Positions 34,284 to 43,679 of a stretch of DNA of 64,000 nt are shown here, piece by piece (the first letter of the stretch is position 1; each line of letters starts with the position of its first letter). Source of the stretch: Notospermus geniculatus (lineage: Eukaryota; Nemertea; Pilidiophora; Heteronemertea; Lineidae). The position numbers and the translations under genes were made by a program. The notes beneath the pieces were generated by a model. The model did not search any database. It saw only the letters and a program-made list of their open reading frames with translations, and was not told the origin of the DNA. The stretch covers positions 211,554-275,553 of the forward strand of contig NMRB01000756.1 of assembly GCA_002633025.1 (NCBI GenBank). Direction: 5' to 3'.

Positions 34284-34575
34284 TTAAATATATTGTTCGT
34301 TCCCCTCATTTTTACTCACTTTGGCTTTCAATTCAGAGATCACTGTTTTTTGGTATTCTATCTCTCTTAATAGTTGTAAATTTTTGGCTTCAAATGTTTC
34401 TTTCTGAATCTTAAGTTCCAGCCTTAGCTTAGATATTTCAAAATCTTTCATCTGGAGCTTAGATATTTCAAAATCTTTCATCTGGAGCTCTTGAGCCATT
34501 ATATCATTCTTTACCATGACCTCATCAATCACTTCTGCACTGGCATTACGCACCTGACATGCCTGATGGAGGAGT
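34284..34575 (-). CDS. Coiled-coil ORF, possible exon
   Basis: The frame is rich in Glu/Lys/Leu with heptad-like spacing (ELQMKDFEISKL twice, LRLELKIQKETFEAKNLQLLREIEYQKTVISELKAKV). The MKDFEISKLQ unit is duplicated in tandem at DNA level (30 bp, about 34430-34490). A possible acceptor AG lies just before GTGCGTAATGCC at about 34562 on the minus strand, so it may be an exon of a host gene. The family cannot be named from a coiled coil alone. Confidence 0.35.
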
Positions 34576-35790
34576 GGATCCTCCAGCGACAGAATTCTCA
34601 GGGATCAAACACAACCACCAGCCAAGAAAAACCCTGCTGTATATCAGTATACTGGTATACATCTCACAATACATAGGCCTACACTGCATACATCCACACA
34701 TACACAACCCGCTGTGCCAACTTCCTCCCGAGCCAGCATTCCATTTTTTAGCAACACCCGGGGAGTCCCGAGAGGCCAAAGGTTTTCTGTCCAAATGCAA
34801 CAGAAACCTTCTTTAGTAGGCCTTTTGGTTGAGGATGTTTGTACCTGGCACCAAATGAATCTACAACTTGTACTTTATTACAACATGTTGTCTTTTACAA
34901 TGATTTATGTGTTCTTACCTGTGTATCAAGCTTTATAAGTCGGAAGTTGAGGCGTTTTTTCACATTGCCGCGAAAACACCCGCTGACTGCGTCATCAGTT
35001 TATGTGTACCCAAGAATTTCACACGTGTTGTGGTAGCTAGGGAATCCCAGAAGCCTTTCATCCAATCAGCATTGAGAATGATGTTGTCATGTTTCTTATT
35101 ATAGCCGGTTGCTGGGGGTACCCATGCACGGCAGTTTTGCACATGGCAATGTGACGCCGTTCCAAATATGGCAAGTACGAATGTAATTGGGCAAAATGAT
35201 CACGTGACGCGCGAGGAACGTTTCAATGGCATTGCATTGGAATCAAACAGACGTGATCTCCTTTATGGGGAGACGCCATGTTTAAAGTGAAACCACCCCC
35301 AGAGGCGTTTGCGAGGGGTCAAAACCACCGTCGCTTGTACCCCCAGTTGAGCTGAGATGCACCAGCTGGAAAAAACTGGGATCTCCCGACTAGGTCAAAG
35401 GTCACGTGACTTTTAGGGTTGAAAGACGTTTATCGATGTAGGAGGAAAACGGCTGGATGGATTTCAAAAATTCAAACGGGGTGTGGTCGAGGACCCCCCA
35501 AGGAACATTTTCATGCATGGCCAACTCGATGACGTACCCCGTATAGGTTTGACGTGACGTTGATTTTTTGTAACAAAATTTCGACCATGAAGCCAATGCT
35601 CTTCTGCAAATTCAAGATTCTACTATGCGTATCATATATTGAAAACAAAAAAAAAACAAGAAACGAAAAGACGTTTTCTGAGCAATTGTTTCTGTCATTG
35701 GTGCCAGCGTAAATTCTGTGAGAAAGCTCTCACGCGCAGGGGCACCTTTACAATGGACGAAGTGCCAGATCACTTTAGATGGTAGTGAGT
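34576..35790. other. No confident gene
   Basis: Short ORFs only. A minus frame at 35142-34960 (ILNADWMKGFWDS...) has plausible composition but no recognised family. AT-rich and repeat-poor. Confidence 0.3.
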
Positions 35791-35795
35791 CACTT

Positions 35796-35838
35796 ACCAT
35801 TCTATAGGGGTGGTGTTTATGCCACCCCCATACAGAAT
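35796..35838. promoter_or_regulatory. Hairpin upstream of the first viral ORF
   Basis: Imperfect inverted repeat: ATTCTATAGGGGTGG pairs with CCACCCCCATACAGAAT around an 8-base loop. It lies about 27 bases upstream of the TATTTAAAT box at 35865. Could be a terminator, binding site or part of a replication signal; function not shown. Confidence 0.5.
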
Positions 35839-35864
35839 GAACGACCATACCACCTGTTGAAAAC

Positions 35865-35873
35865 TATTTAAAT
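35865..35873 (+). promoter_or_regulatory. TATA box TATTTAAAT
   Basis: Lies 58 bases before the ATG at 35923. An ATG at 35872 overlaps the box itself and so is unlikely to be used. Confidence 0.6.
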
Positions 35874-35922
35874 GCGCACATCTCAATTATTTTCACACAT
35901 CAACCAACTTATCACTACGACA

Positions 35923-36237
35923 ATGACTATACAATCTACCCAGACGCGTTGGACCGTGGAATTGGACGACAATAACGAGGTTTGGTTCGGACCCTGGTTT
36001 GCAACTAAAGAGGAGGCTGAAAACCATTTCAACTTGGTTCAAGCTAGCGAATCGTCGGTGATGGATTTGAAACCCTCGTACGAACGACGAAGGTCGAAAA
36101 TGTTACGCAAAAAGATAACTGATTTGAACCTGGCGGGAACAGTGGTTAAGCATTATCAAAAGAGACCTGCGGTTCAACTCTCGAAGAATTGTCGCGTAAC
36201 ATTTAGTAAAGACGGATTGAAGNGTGTCATCCAATGA
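35923..36237 (+). CDS. Viral-type ORF, unknown, probably truncated
   Basis: About 104 residues from the ATG at 35923, chosen because the upstream in-frame ATG (35872) lies inside the TATA box. Visible features: a short domain-like segment with WTVELDDNNEVWFGPWFATKEEAENHF (an alternating Trp/acidic pattern recalling a small alpha/beta fold) and a Lys/Arg-rich second half (YERRRSKMLRKKITDL). It runs into the single N at 36223 and stops within five codons, so the true 3' end is likely lost at the contig join. Its TATA style matches the other viral genes. No family recognised. Confidence 0.45.
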   Translation: MTIQSTQTRWTVELDDNNEVWFGPWFATKEEAENHFNLVQASESSVMDLKPSYERRRSKMLRKKITDLNLAGTVVKHYQKRPAVQLSKNCRVTFSKDGLKXVIQ

Positions 36238-36383
36238 GGAAAGGTATCTCCGTGTTTGTAATAAGAAATAGGCCTATTCGCGATAGAACAAAATTAGGCC
36301 TAATGGGGGGGGGGAGGAGGTTACGGTTTACTTGTGATAAAAATTCTCAACACAAGAATGCAAGAAACGAAATCTATATTTTT

Positions 36384-36478
36384 AAGCGAGACATGCAAAA
36401 TACCTGTCAGATCTTAACCTTTATGTCTTTGCGAGATATAACAAAATCAACGACACGCGTGAAATTGGATACCAACTA
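36384..36478 (+). pseudogene. 95-bp duplicated fragment of terminase exon 2
   Basis: Aligns without gaps to 58726-58820 with 3 differences by eye. It encodes the same stretch of the nuclease domain but has no continuation on either side: the flanks are unrelated. It shows that viral sequence was copied or rearranged in this locus. Confidence 0.9.
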
Positions 36479-36851
36479 TTTTCATTGTAGGGGAGAATTC
36501 GGGAAGCAAAAAAACGGCAAGGCAGTTATGAAGGAAGTGCTTTAGAGCTTGAAAACCGCTTCCGGGTGCGTGAAGTTTCATTCTTGCCAAAAATTCAAAA
36601 TCATCGCGGATTTCTCCTTCGTGTATTGTGTTCGCGAATAAATTCTCTAAAGACTTACGAACGTAATGTAGCGTGTTGTTTTTTCGGCATATTGCCAGGA
36701 TGTCCGTCTTGTTCAAACCGACTGTACCCCGATGTTTCTTTGCCGCTACTTTCACGCGGTCATGACACTGAGAGCCGATTAGAAAAATGAAGAAAATGTC
36801 AAAAGAAGTTGCGTTAACAGCGCCGTAATAATTCGCAATGAGGTCAACCAT
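36447..36851 (-). CDS. Unknown viral-type ORF fragment
   Basis: The reading frame from the Met at 36851 starts MVDLIANYYGAVNATSFD, has a hydrophobic patch (FDIFFIFLIG), a basic segment (RVKVAAKKHRG) and a mixed helical part (LHYVRKSLENLFANTIHEGEI). It ends inside the terminase-derived fragment, so the last residues are fortuitous and the gene is truncated at about 36480. The composition resembles the neighbouring viral frames. Upstream codons to 36959 are open but unlikely. No family recognised. Confidence 0.35.
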   Translation of the reverse strand: MVDLIANYYGAVNATSFDIFFIFLIGSQCHDRVKVAAKKHRGTVGLNKTDILAICRKNNTLHYVRKSLENLFANTIHEGEIRDDFEFLARMKLHAPGSGFQALKHFLHNCLAVFLLPEFSPTMKIVGIQFHACR

Positions 36852-37004
36852 TGAGTCAGCACGTGTTACTCTCTCGCATCCTTTTAAACAAGCGCGCGTA
36901 GGAGGTGTAGGCCTAAATATCGACCCGCAATCTGATGAGATACCACCACAAGGAAGCATGCTTTTCGCTAGCCGTTTGTAGCCTAAATGGGAATGTCTGC
37001 ACCA

Positions 37005-37095
37005 CCCTTGAAATCACCATGGGTAGTGTGTGGTACCACCACATGGTAAGTAACCATGGTACAGTCGGGTGGCACCCGCGTCCTGTACCATCCGA
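37005..37095. promoter_or_regulatory. Cluster of nested palindromes between viral ORFs
   Basis: Contains TGTGGTACCACCACA, the pair ACCATGGTACAG/CTGTACCAT and an inner GGGTGGCACCCG. It sits just beyond the 3' end of the 345-aa gene. Similar GGTACC/CCACCGGTGG palindromes occur in other viral intergenic gaps. Terminator, binding site or origin-like structure are all possible. Confidence 0.45.
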
Positions 37096-37104
37096 TACAT
37101 GTAG

Positions 37105-38142
37105 TTAAAAAACATTCCAATGAGAAGGGTCGTATACAAAGTTCTTAATTCTCACCCTTTTTAAATGCACGTCGTACCTCACTCTGTTTTCTGATATTAG
37201 AGACTTCGGACAAGAGCCGATTTTTATCACACCGATCCTGTTCCAATTGAGAGGTCTGGCCTTGTTTCTGAAACGCGTTTCTAGATAAGCGTGTATGATC
37301 TCACTTACTCGCACATCCGAATGTTTCGTCTTGACGATCCTGACAATGCATTTATTTGGATGACTGGCATAGACGACTCCGTACAGAGAGAAACCTCTCA
37401 TACAGTCTTCCACCACATATTTAGAATGCACAGGCGGGATGGACAGTGTTTCCTCGTCGACGGCATTCAGTCTGGCGTAAAACTCATCGGGTGTGCGCTC
37501 TTCTAAATCATAATCGAAATCTGCGAATTGATCGAGGGCTACGGTTAATTGAAATTCGCGGTGATACGGCGTGTAATTTGCGAGGCCTATTGCCCCGTGA
37601 CTTAATAGGAGCAGATTCAAAAGATTTTCAGAGTCTGAAGAATGCAACGATCCGAGATTTTTTGCATCTATCAAAATCCCGGCCGGTTTCCAAGTACGAC
37701 AAAATTCGGTGACTATATCGGTTTTGAACGACTCGTGAATACGGGATAACGTTTTTTCAAAATCGTTAAGTCCATCGCAACCGTCCTTTCCGTACAGACG
37801 TTGTAACCTTGAGACGTTCGTCAACTTCGAGTAATAAGGGTTTTTTACCCCTGGCACGAAAAAATCATCCAAGCCGTCAGTTTCGACCTCCAAACGTTGT
37901 CGCGAAAAGATTAATTCGTGATCCAAATGCTTATTGGATGGAACGTAATGCGACACGATTTCGTATAAGACTGGCAAATGTTCGTCGTTTTTATCCGCAT
38001 TTGAAACTATACGTGTACCGGTAAAATCCATCACTAAGTTTTTAAAAGAAACGTTAGGCTCTTTAACATGTTTAAATAGAACGGGGTCGGAGTAACAGGT
38101 GGATCTCGACACGCCCTGTAATGAACTTCTTCTCAGTTCCAT
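37105..38142 (-). CDS. Unknown 345-aa viral protein
   Basis: Uninterrupted frame, Met start at 38142, no signal peptide or obvious membrane helix. It is a mixed alpha/beta soluble protein with a LEERTPDEFYARLNAVDEE acidic stretch, a hydrophobic LLNLLLLSHGAIGL segment (about 180) and a basic C-terminal third (KIGSCPKSLISENRVRYDVHLKRVRIKNF). I recognise no herpesvirus family; a capsid-associated or tegument role would be guesswork. It lacks the TATTTA box seen at the other genes; the upstream DNA is GC-richer. It lies on the same strand as the next gene (38609-39314) in the rearranged contig. Length and codon continuity support a real gene. Confidence 0.7.
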   Translation of the reverse strand: MELRRSSLQGVSRSTCYSDPVLFKHVKEPNVSFKNLVMDFTGTRIVSNADKNDEHLPVLYEIVSHYVPSNKHLDHELIFSRQRLEVETDGLDDFFVPGVKNPYYSKLTNVSRLQRLYGKDGCDGLNDFEKTLSRIHESFKTDIVTEFCRTWKPAGILIDAKNLGSLHSSDSENLLNLLLLSHGAIGLANYTPYHREFQLTVALDQFADFDYDLEERTPDEFYARLNAVDEETLSIPPVHSKYVVEDCMRGFSLYGVVYASHPNKCIVRIVKTKHSDVRVSEIIHAYLETRFRNKARPLNWNRIGVIKIGSCPKSLISENRVRYDVHLKRVRIKNFVYDPSHWNVF

Positions 38143-38219
38143 TTTGGAATCATAGATGGCGCCACATTCGCCGCGCGAGTCAGGTCCGCTAGGTGGGGGC
38201 AGTCGAAATCAATGAAAAC

Positions 38220-38608
38220 GTGAATTTATTGAATGAATTACATAGAAAATGATATTGCCATTATTATAAATACAGAATGAATGACAGACAAGCATTCCAC
38301 TACCGCGCCATCTCGGGTCGATCGTCTAACTGAAAGCCATTGCAATTTTTTAAGGAATCACAGAACACTTCTAGTTCATCTGCCGTATGTAGGCCTACAT
38401 CAGATGGTGATTCTGTTTGTTATGATACACTGGGGTAACCTAATCGAGGTACAATAATTTCCCAATCGAATTAACCCTTCACTACCGGCACTCGAAGGTA
38501 CTCGAATTCAACCCTCGCAAAATTTTTAGTTCGAATTCACCGATGGAAGAAGAAAAAAAGGCAATAGTGTTAAACACAAATGTTTGCGCGGTAGAGAGAT
38601 GTCCCTGA
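38220..38608. repeat. Intergenic direct repeat, copy A
   Basis: Partly alignable with 41788-42066 (shared phrases TTTATTGAA, CGCCATCTCGGG, AACTGAAAGCCAT). It forms the left part of a larger duplication that includes the next gene's 3' end. More diverged than the coding part. Confidence 0.7.
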
Positions 38609-39314
38609 CTATTTCGAGAATACGTGTATTGCGTCTTCTCCAGCCATTTGACATGTCAAAAGCATTTTCATGCCCGGGTCCACTCCAACTCGGCATAATG
38701 TGATGGGGTGTTCTCTGTCTCCTGCGTATTTCAATACGCAGTCGGGTTCTAGCCAGATGGAATCTTCCTTGGGAATGTAAGATGGATAAATAATGTCAAA
38801 AGGGACTATGACGATTCCAGTACAGTTTATTTCGTCGAAATATTGTTTTCGATGAATTGCTCCGTGGAAGAGCGTTTGATACAGATGTCTCGAAACGTAC
38901 TGATTATCGACCAACTGAAGTCTAAGAATGTCCTCGATATGCGTGGTGTGTAAGATAGTTTTGGATGTGGTTCAAAGCACCTTCCAGAGTCTTGCATTCA
39001 ACTTGCTCGGCGCCTCTCAAGATAACTTCCAAATCTGCCAGTTTCATTTCGTTCGATGTGTAGTCGGCCTGCACAGTGATGTTCATAACGTAGAGTATAC
39101 TCGAACGTGTGCAAACGAGTTGATTTTCTCGAATCGGCCATAACGTATTCACCACCAGATTGTCAAATGCCATTTTTCCGAGCACGACAACTTTCATTGG
39201 TCTGAAGCCATCTTCCGTATCACAAAAACTAACGTCGTTATGTAGATTGTTGTACAGATATCGCAACGTGGCGAAAACGTCTAGTGGAGTGTCGGTATTG
39301 GTCCCTGCCATCAT
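38609..39314 (-). pseudogene. Viral gene in two frames (frameshift or overlapping genes), copy A
   Basis: The first frame starts near 39314/39311 (MMAGTNTDTPL...) because a TATATAA box at 39346-39353 lies about 39 bases upstream and overlaps the more upstream ATG. It ends at 38922. A second frame (38609 to about 38970) overlaps the end of the first, and its codons before the annotated Met (THIEDILRLQLVDNQ) look coding. The simplest reading is one gene of about 235 residues with a frameshift near 38950-38970. Two overlapping genes are possible. The second half has an ENxxF-free soluble composition with conserved GVDPGMKMLLTCQMAG near the end; it is shared with copy B. No family recognised. Confidence 0.6.
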
Positions 39315-39485
39315 TGCGAATATGGAGAGAGAGGAAATCTTGCCGTTATATACCAACTCACAGACGATGCTGACTCATCGTTTGATGGGGCGGACGATAT
39401 TGTTGCCACCTGCGGTAACTTTCAAACATGTCAAAAGGGCGCACTAAAAATAATTCCAATGACACACGTCGCTACCACGCGTCGT

Positions 39486-39507
39486 TACCACTGGCATGCC
39501 AGTGGTA
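39486..39507. promoter_or_regulatory. Perfect 22-bp palindrome
   Basis: Two 11-base halves (TACCACTGGCA and its complement) meet without a loop. It lies about 30 bases before a CTATTTATAA box (39532-39541). Same CCACTGG core as palindromes in other viral gaps. Confidence 0.7.
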
Positions 39508-39614
39508 CAGGTAAAATACCGCGTGTGATTTCTATTTATAACAGCACTGTACTATGCGGAGTCAGGGTTTTTGTATTCATAGCTTTGACATAAACGGTTT
39601 GCATTATCTGAAGT

Positions 39615-39800
39615 ATGGAGTACGTGAAGTCAGTGTGTTTGAAATATTGCGTTATGCTCACTTGCATGTTCAGAAAGAAATCAAGAAGCGGCCGCCGACG
39701 GGTTGGCGAAAAATATGGAAGGTTCAGCCCGATTGCCGTGAGGGCCATGCACAACGCCCACATGCGTCGTATCTTACAGGATTTACGACGTGTTGCTTAA
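39615..39800 (+). CDS. Small basic ORF, unknown
   Basis: 61 residues, Arg/Lys-rich (FRKKSRSGRRRVGEKYGRFSP) with a short hydrophobic Cys-containing N-terminal part. A TATTTATAA box lies about 80 bases upstream. It could be a small viral nucleic-acid-binding protein or a chance ORF; an overlapping 117-aa frame (39554-39907) is an alternative. Confidence 0.25.
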   Translation: MEYVKSVCLKYCVMLTCMFRKKSRSGRRRVGEKYGRFSPIAVRAMHNAHMRRILQDLRRVA

Positions 39801-39862
39801 ATTCAGGACCTCATCTGTCAGTCCTGAAGGCGTATTCAACTCATTCACAAGCCCATGCCCCC

Positions 39863-39958
39863 GCCCATATCATGTATAGGAGGATGTGGATACTGGTTGT
39901 ACGGTGATGTGAACATGGCAAACTTCAACATTTTGAGAAAGACTCTTGAACTCATGAA
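39863..39958 (+). pseudogene. Fanzor/TnpB C-terminal relic 1
   Basis: Frame reads CIGGCGYWLYGDVNMANFNILRKTLEL. In TnpB/Fanzor nucleases the RuvC C-terminus has a zinc ribbon CxxC followed by xxxxDxNGARNILxRxL, where the Asp is catalytic. Here the Asp is retained (GDVN) and GAR is changed. Only the last ~30 residues exist; nothing upstream matches. The copied 3' end agrees with relic 2 (both end ILRKTL). Confidence 0.55.
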
Positions 39959-39960
39959 AT

Positions 39961-40135
39961 ACAGTAAAACCTCGCCTAACGGACATCTCAATACAGCGGA
40001 CACCTCACTAGTTTTTGTGGACACTTCACTATTAAGGACAACGGACAGTTGATTTCCGGAAAATTGGTCCCCTAACCTCACTATTACAGACAGCATGAGC
40101 TCAGTCCCAAGGGTGTCCGCGATAATGAGGTTTAG
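39961..40135. repeat. Possible pogo-like MITE
   Basis: The left end CAGTAAAACCTCGCCTAACG resembles pogo/Tigger-type termini. The right end (GCGATAATGAGGTTT) is only a weak inverse match. Internal GGACA..CGGACA repeats. Confidence 0.35.
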
Positions 40136-40472
40136 AATGAAATTCGTATGGGTATCGCTCATACACATATAAAAGTATATTGTAATTTGGACAACGTGCA
40201 TGTTAATAAAAAGAGCATTTCAGATGGTGCGTTTTCTGCATTCATGTAGGCCTATTGAGGATTTTATTCTCATAAGTAACTGGCCTGTTAATCGAAAATT
40301 TCTGAGAAAATCCGCTGGACATCAAAACTCTTCGGCCCATACGGTTCATGTCAAACTGTCAACAACAGTGACAACATGGCATTTTAAGTTCCCATTGAGA
40401 AATATGTCGGGCAAAATAGTGCCTCGGGGTAGTGCCATATTGCCAACCTGACCGAGCTCACGGTATTGAGTA

Positions 40473-40820
40473 TTGGGGAATGAAGAGAACGCGACGCAAG
40501 CTCACGCACAATCGATCCGGCCCCTGCGGTTGACCTCAATTCGGGAGGGGTGGGTGGGGAACGAAAACACACCCGAGACTCCATTACCCACCGCCCCCCC
40601 CCCGACCACCATTATCATCCGTCTCCACGTTCCCTCCTTCCGCCGCGCCATGCAGAAAAGGGAAGTGTTCGCTCCCTTACCGACAGGGGTCATTGTGGAT
40701 CTGACCCCTTTCACTCGTGAACACGCCTTCTCCAGGTGGCAGGGGATTTGTAATCTACTGTCCAGTTACCCTTCACTACCCGTCATGCCCGTGACTCCAT
40801 ATGGCGTCGTAGCAATTTGA
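40473..40820 (+). other. Open frame without recognisable motif
   Basis: A 115-aa frame, Pro/Thr-rich then mixed (GVIVDLTPFTREHAFSRWQG). It could be upstream sequence of the Fanzor-like relic, but no RuvC motif was found. Low confidence that it is coding. Confidence 0.2.
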
Positions 40821-40929
40821 AATATTTTATTTGAATAATATTCTCAACTTTACCATGGTGAATTGTTGTGTTAGAGGCATCCTGCTTTCAGAAAAAGGCT
40901 TTTGCACAGAGCTTTAGGTACAAAATGCA

Positions 40930-41257
40930 ATGTGATAGTTCAAGACGAGTCAGCTGTACATCTAAGACATGTAGACGCTGCTGTGGTGTCAAAAATGAAA
41001 AGTTAGAGGGCCGTATTCAAAAAGGGTGTTTAAGACTTAGACGCGTCTAACTTCGTCAAATGCATGGTGGATGTGTGTGCATTTAGTGAAGTTACACGCG
41101 TCTTAGTCTTAATCGATGATCACCCTTTTTGAATATGGCCCAGACTGTTCAGAGCCCGTGTTCAGAGACTTTCAAATGCACAGAATGTTACTATGAAGTA
41201 CACAGAGACCTCAATGGAGCACGGAACATTTTGAGAAAGACTTTGAACCTATTTTAG
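40930..41257 (+). pseudogene. Fanzor/TnpB C-terminal relic 2, split by a MITE
   Basis: First part (40948-41004): SCTSKTCRRCCGVKNEKLE, the zinc-ribbon half (xTSKTCxxCG..NxKLG). Second part (about 41165-41257): FKCTECYYEVHRDLNGARNI then LRKTLNLF and a stop, the second CxxC pair plus the RuvC-III motif HRDxNGARN with its catalytic Asp. The MITE at 41006-41142 sits exactly between them. A frameshift lies just upstream of the first part (VIVQDES is in another frame). The upstream RuvC-I/II motifs are missing, so the protein is not functional. Known family: RNA-guided OMEGA nucleases carried by eukaryotic transposons and some large viruses. Confidence 0.7.
41006..41142. mobile_element. Palindromic MITE inside the Fanzor relic
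   Basis: Inverse-complementary arms of about 50 bp (outer phrase GGGCCGTATTCAAAAAGGGTG, right end CACCCTTTTTGAATATGGCC). The loop of about 30 bp has no ORF. Confidence 0.85.
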
Positions 41258-41259
41258 GC

Positions 41260-41787
41260 TCATTGTTGGGTTGACTTACCCCATTACGCATCGATGTTAC
41301 ATATTTACATGTTCCGGAATATTGTAACTGCCGGTGCGAATGAGTTAACTTGCGAGAAAATATGTTATTCGTATAAATTTTGGAATACTTTTGAGTGTTC
41401 ACACAGTTTGCAGCTAAGGAAACATTCCTGAGGTTGTACAGGGGTGCACCATATCTATCTGCGACGGTGCAGTCAGTGGTGTTTTATGATGGTAGGTATC
41501 CTGTGGTGCCCCAAACCTATGAAGTGGTACAGTCAGTGGTTTCCTGTGGTGGTCCATTGCATCCACCATTGGGAAACCACTGAACATCCTTGACACCACT
41601 TGTTACAACACAGGTCAGTCCTACATGGTGCCACCGCAGCACACCCCTGGGTTATCCTTTGAACACCAGTCCGTCATCTACCTCACATTTTTAGTATGGT
41701 CGTCTAGGTAGCATCGTGTTTTCAGATGCCTTGTCATCGGAATAAAAGGGAAAAAGGTAAAAACAAGCAAGTATGATACAGTGTAAA
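41260..41787. other. No gene recognised
   Basis: Contains a local near-duplication (GTGGTGTTTTATGATGGTAG... and GTGGTTTCCTGTGGTGG...) with CCACTG/CAGTGG half-sites. Short ORFs only. Confidence 0.35.
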
Positions 41788-42067
41788 CATGGATTTATTG
41801 AACATCTCACACAACAGAAAATGAAATTGGTAAGAATTACAGATACGCGCGCCACTACAGCGCCATCTCGGGGTCGATTGGCTAACTGAAAGCCATCGAT
41901 AGTCTTGAGGTGAATTCGGCCCTTCTAGTTTGCCTGTCGTACATCAGACCCTGTTTGTTCTAGCACTGATACAACAAGGCCAGCGAATCGGCTAAACAAC
42001 ATTTCACAGTTCGACTTCATCGGTGGAGGAAGAAATAAGACGAGAAAAATGTTAATCACGCGCCACA
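41788..42067. repeat. Intergenic direct repeat, copy B
   Basis: Partner of 38220-38608, same orientation, same contig. Alignment is patchy. Confidence 0.65.
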
Positions 42068-42342
42068 CTATTTCGAGAATACGTGTATCGCGTCTTCATA
42101 TAGCAATCCAGCCATTTGACATGTCAAAAGCATTTTCATGCCCGGGTCCACTCCAATTCGGCAGAATGTGACTGGGCGTTCCCTGTTTGCTGCTACGTAT
42201 TTCAATACGCAGTCGGGTTCTAGCCAAATGGAATCTTCCTTGGGAACTGAAGTTGGATAAATAATGTCAAATGGGACTATGAGGATTCCCGTGCAGTTCT
42301 TTTCATCGAAATATTGTTTTCGACGAATTGCTCCGTGGAAGA
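42068..42342 (-). pseudogene. 3' part of viral gene, copy B
   Basis: Aligns with 38609-38880 at roughly 85-90 % by eye. The frame is open and ends at the same stop as copy A. Differences include two length changes of whole codons (one residue, and three residues in the AGxxxED segment), so both copies kept coding constraint after they diverged. The 5' part is lost at the single N (42343), where the sequence jumps into a different gene. Confidence 0.8.
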
Positions 42343-42343
42343 N

Positions 42344-43644
42344 ATCCCATCGTTTATCTTTTGTGCCAATAGATTAAGTGCATTACTCAAGTTGGTGAAG
42401 CAGATTTTTTGACAAGTCTTGAAGTTATTGAGTAATTGATCCATTTGTCCAGATACGTACGGCGCCTGAGCCAAGTTCTTTTCAATGCTTTGCTCTAACG
42501 ATACATACATATTTAGGTAAACGACGAACATATCCAACCATTCGCTCTGAGGGGAATTTGTGATCATAGATTGATCCTCTGAACGCTTATTCTCGTTTAT
42601 GGCAAATAAAAACAAGTAGAAACCTGGGAAGTGATCAATTAAGAACAGATTTTTACACACGTGAATGTTCAGGAAAATTTTCTCGAAATTCTGAATAGAT
42701 TTGTACATCAGGTAAAGGCTTCCAATACCGTGTGCGACTAGACAATAGAGGTCAAAATTCCCACTAATCATACTCTGTAGATATTGCTTATATATCGAAT
42801 TTTTCAACTCGTTCACTTTAAGTTGATGTAATACAAATTCGAGGGGTATTGTGGCGGAAAAATTCGAGGCAAAATCTTTTTTTTTGTTTCCTGTCGGTAC
42901 AATGTGAACGCGACTGACGATGTCCTTGATACCCTTCAAGACTACGTTCAGATTAGGAGTATAATTATCAGACGTGCTCATCTCGGATTTCAAATGAAAT
43001 AATTCCAATACGAAACACACCAAGAAAAAATCTGGCACCGACGAAGTTGACATGAGATTAACAAATACGTCTTTTAAAGATGTGAATACCAATTCGACGA
43101 ACGACTTAGTGCAGATAGTTTTTCTTTTGATCAAAAGCGTGTCAGATTCTTTGAAATCAACGGTCTTGTAATATTGCCCATACGATAACTTGGGTAACTT
43201 GACTGGAGCCACTAAATGAGACATTTTTTTCAAGATATTAGATGACTGATTTTTAAACACATTTAGCAGTATGTTAAATATTTCCGGTTCAAAGAAACAG
43301 CCAATCGATCCGCTGAATTTCAAGTCGCGTGACCAGAGGGCATTACAATTACACGTCTCATTTTGCTGAATATCAGCGTCTTTTTTTTCGACTGGTTGAT
43401 CGACGGGCTTGGAAACTTCATCGCATTTTGTCGTTTGGGGAAGTGCCTTTTGTGTTGCATCGTCTGCTAGATGACACATTTTCACGAACTCTAATGCATG
43501 TGATATCACGGGGTTTCCCAAAGATTTACAGTACGTTTTATGTTGGTTCAATTTCATTTTCAAGTCAAAGATGTTAGTCATCATATTTTGATTTATACTG
43601 TTTTCATTTTGAAAATAATACCGGAGACAACGTTCGGTTTCCAT
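42344..43644 (-). CDS. Unknown viral protein, 3'-truncated at a contig join
   Basis: Starts METERCLRYYF at 43644 with a TATTTAAAT box 34 bases upstream. About 433 residues are visible before the N at 42343; the codons beyond belong to another gene, so the C-terminus is missing. Mostly helical and hydrophobic-patterned (FFLVCFVLELFHL, YCLVAHGIGSLYLMYKSI, FPGFYLFLFAINEN), with Cys pairs near residue 98 (CNC). No transmembrane helix is certain. It does not match a herpesvirus family I can name. Its place upstream of the UL24-like gene, its promoter style and its low GC agree with the rest of the cluster. Confidence 0.65.
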
Positions 43645-43668
43645 GTGACCAATATTTCGATGATTCTC

Positions 43669-43678
43669 TATTTAAATA
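43669..43678 (-). promoter_or_regulatory. TATA box TATTTAAATA
   Basis: 34 bases upstream of the ATG at 43644 on the minus strand. Confidence 0.7.
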
Positions 43679-43679
43679 C

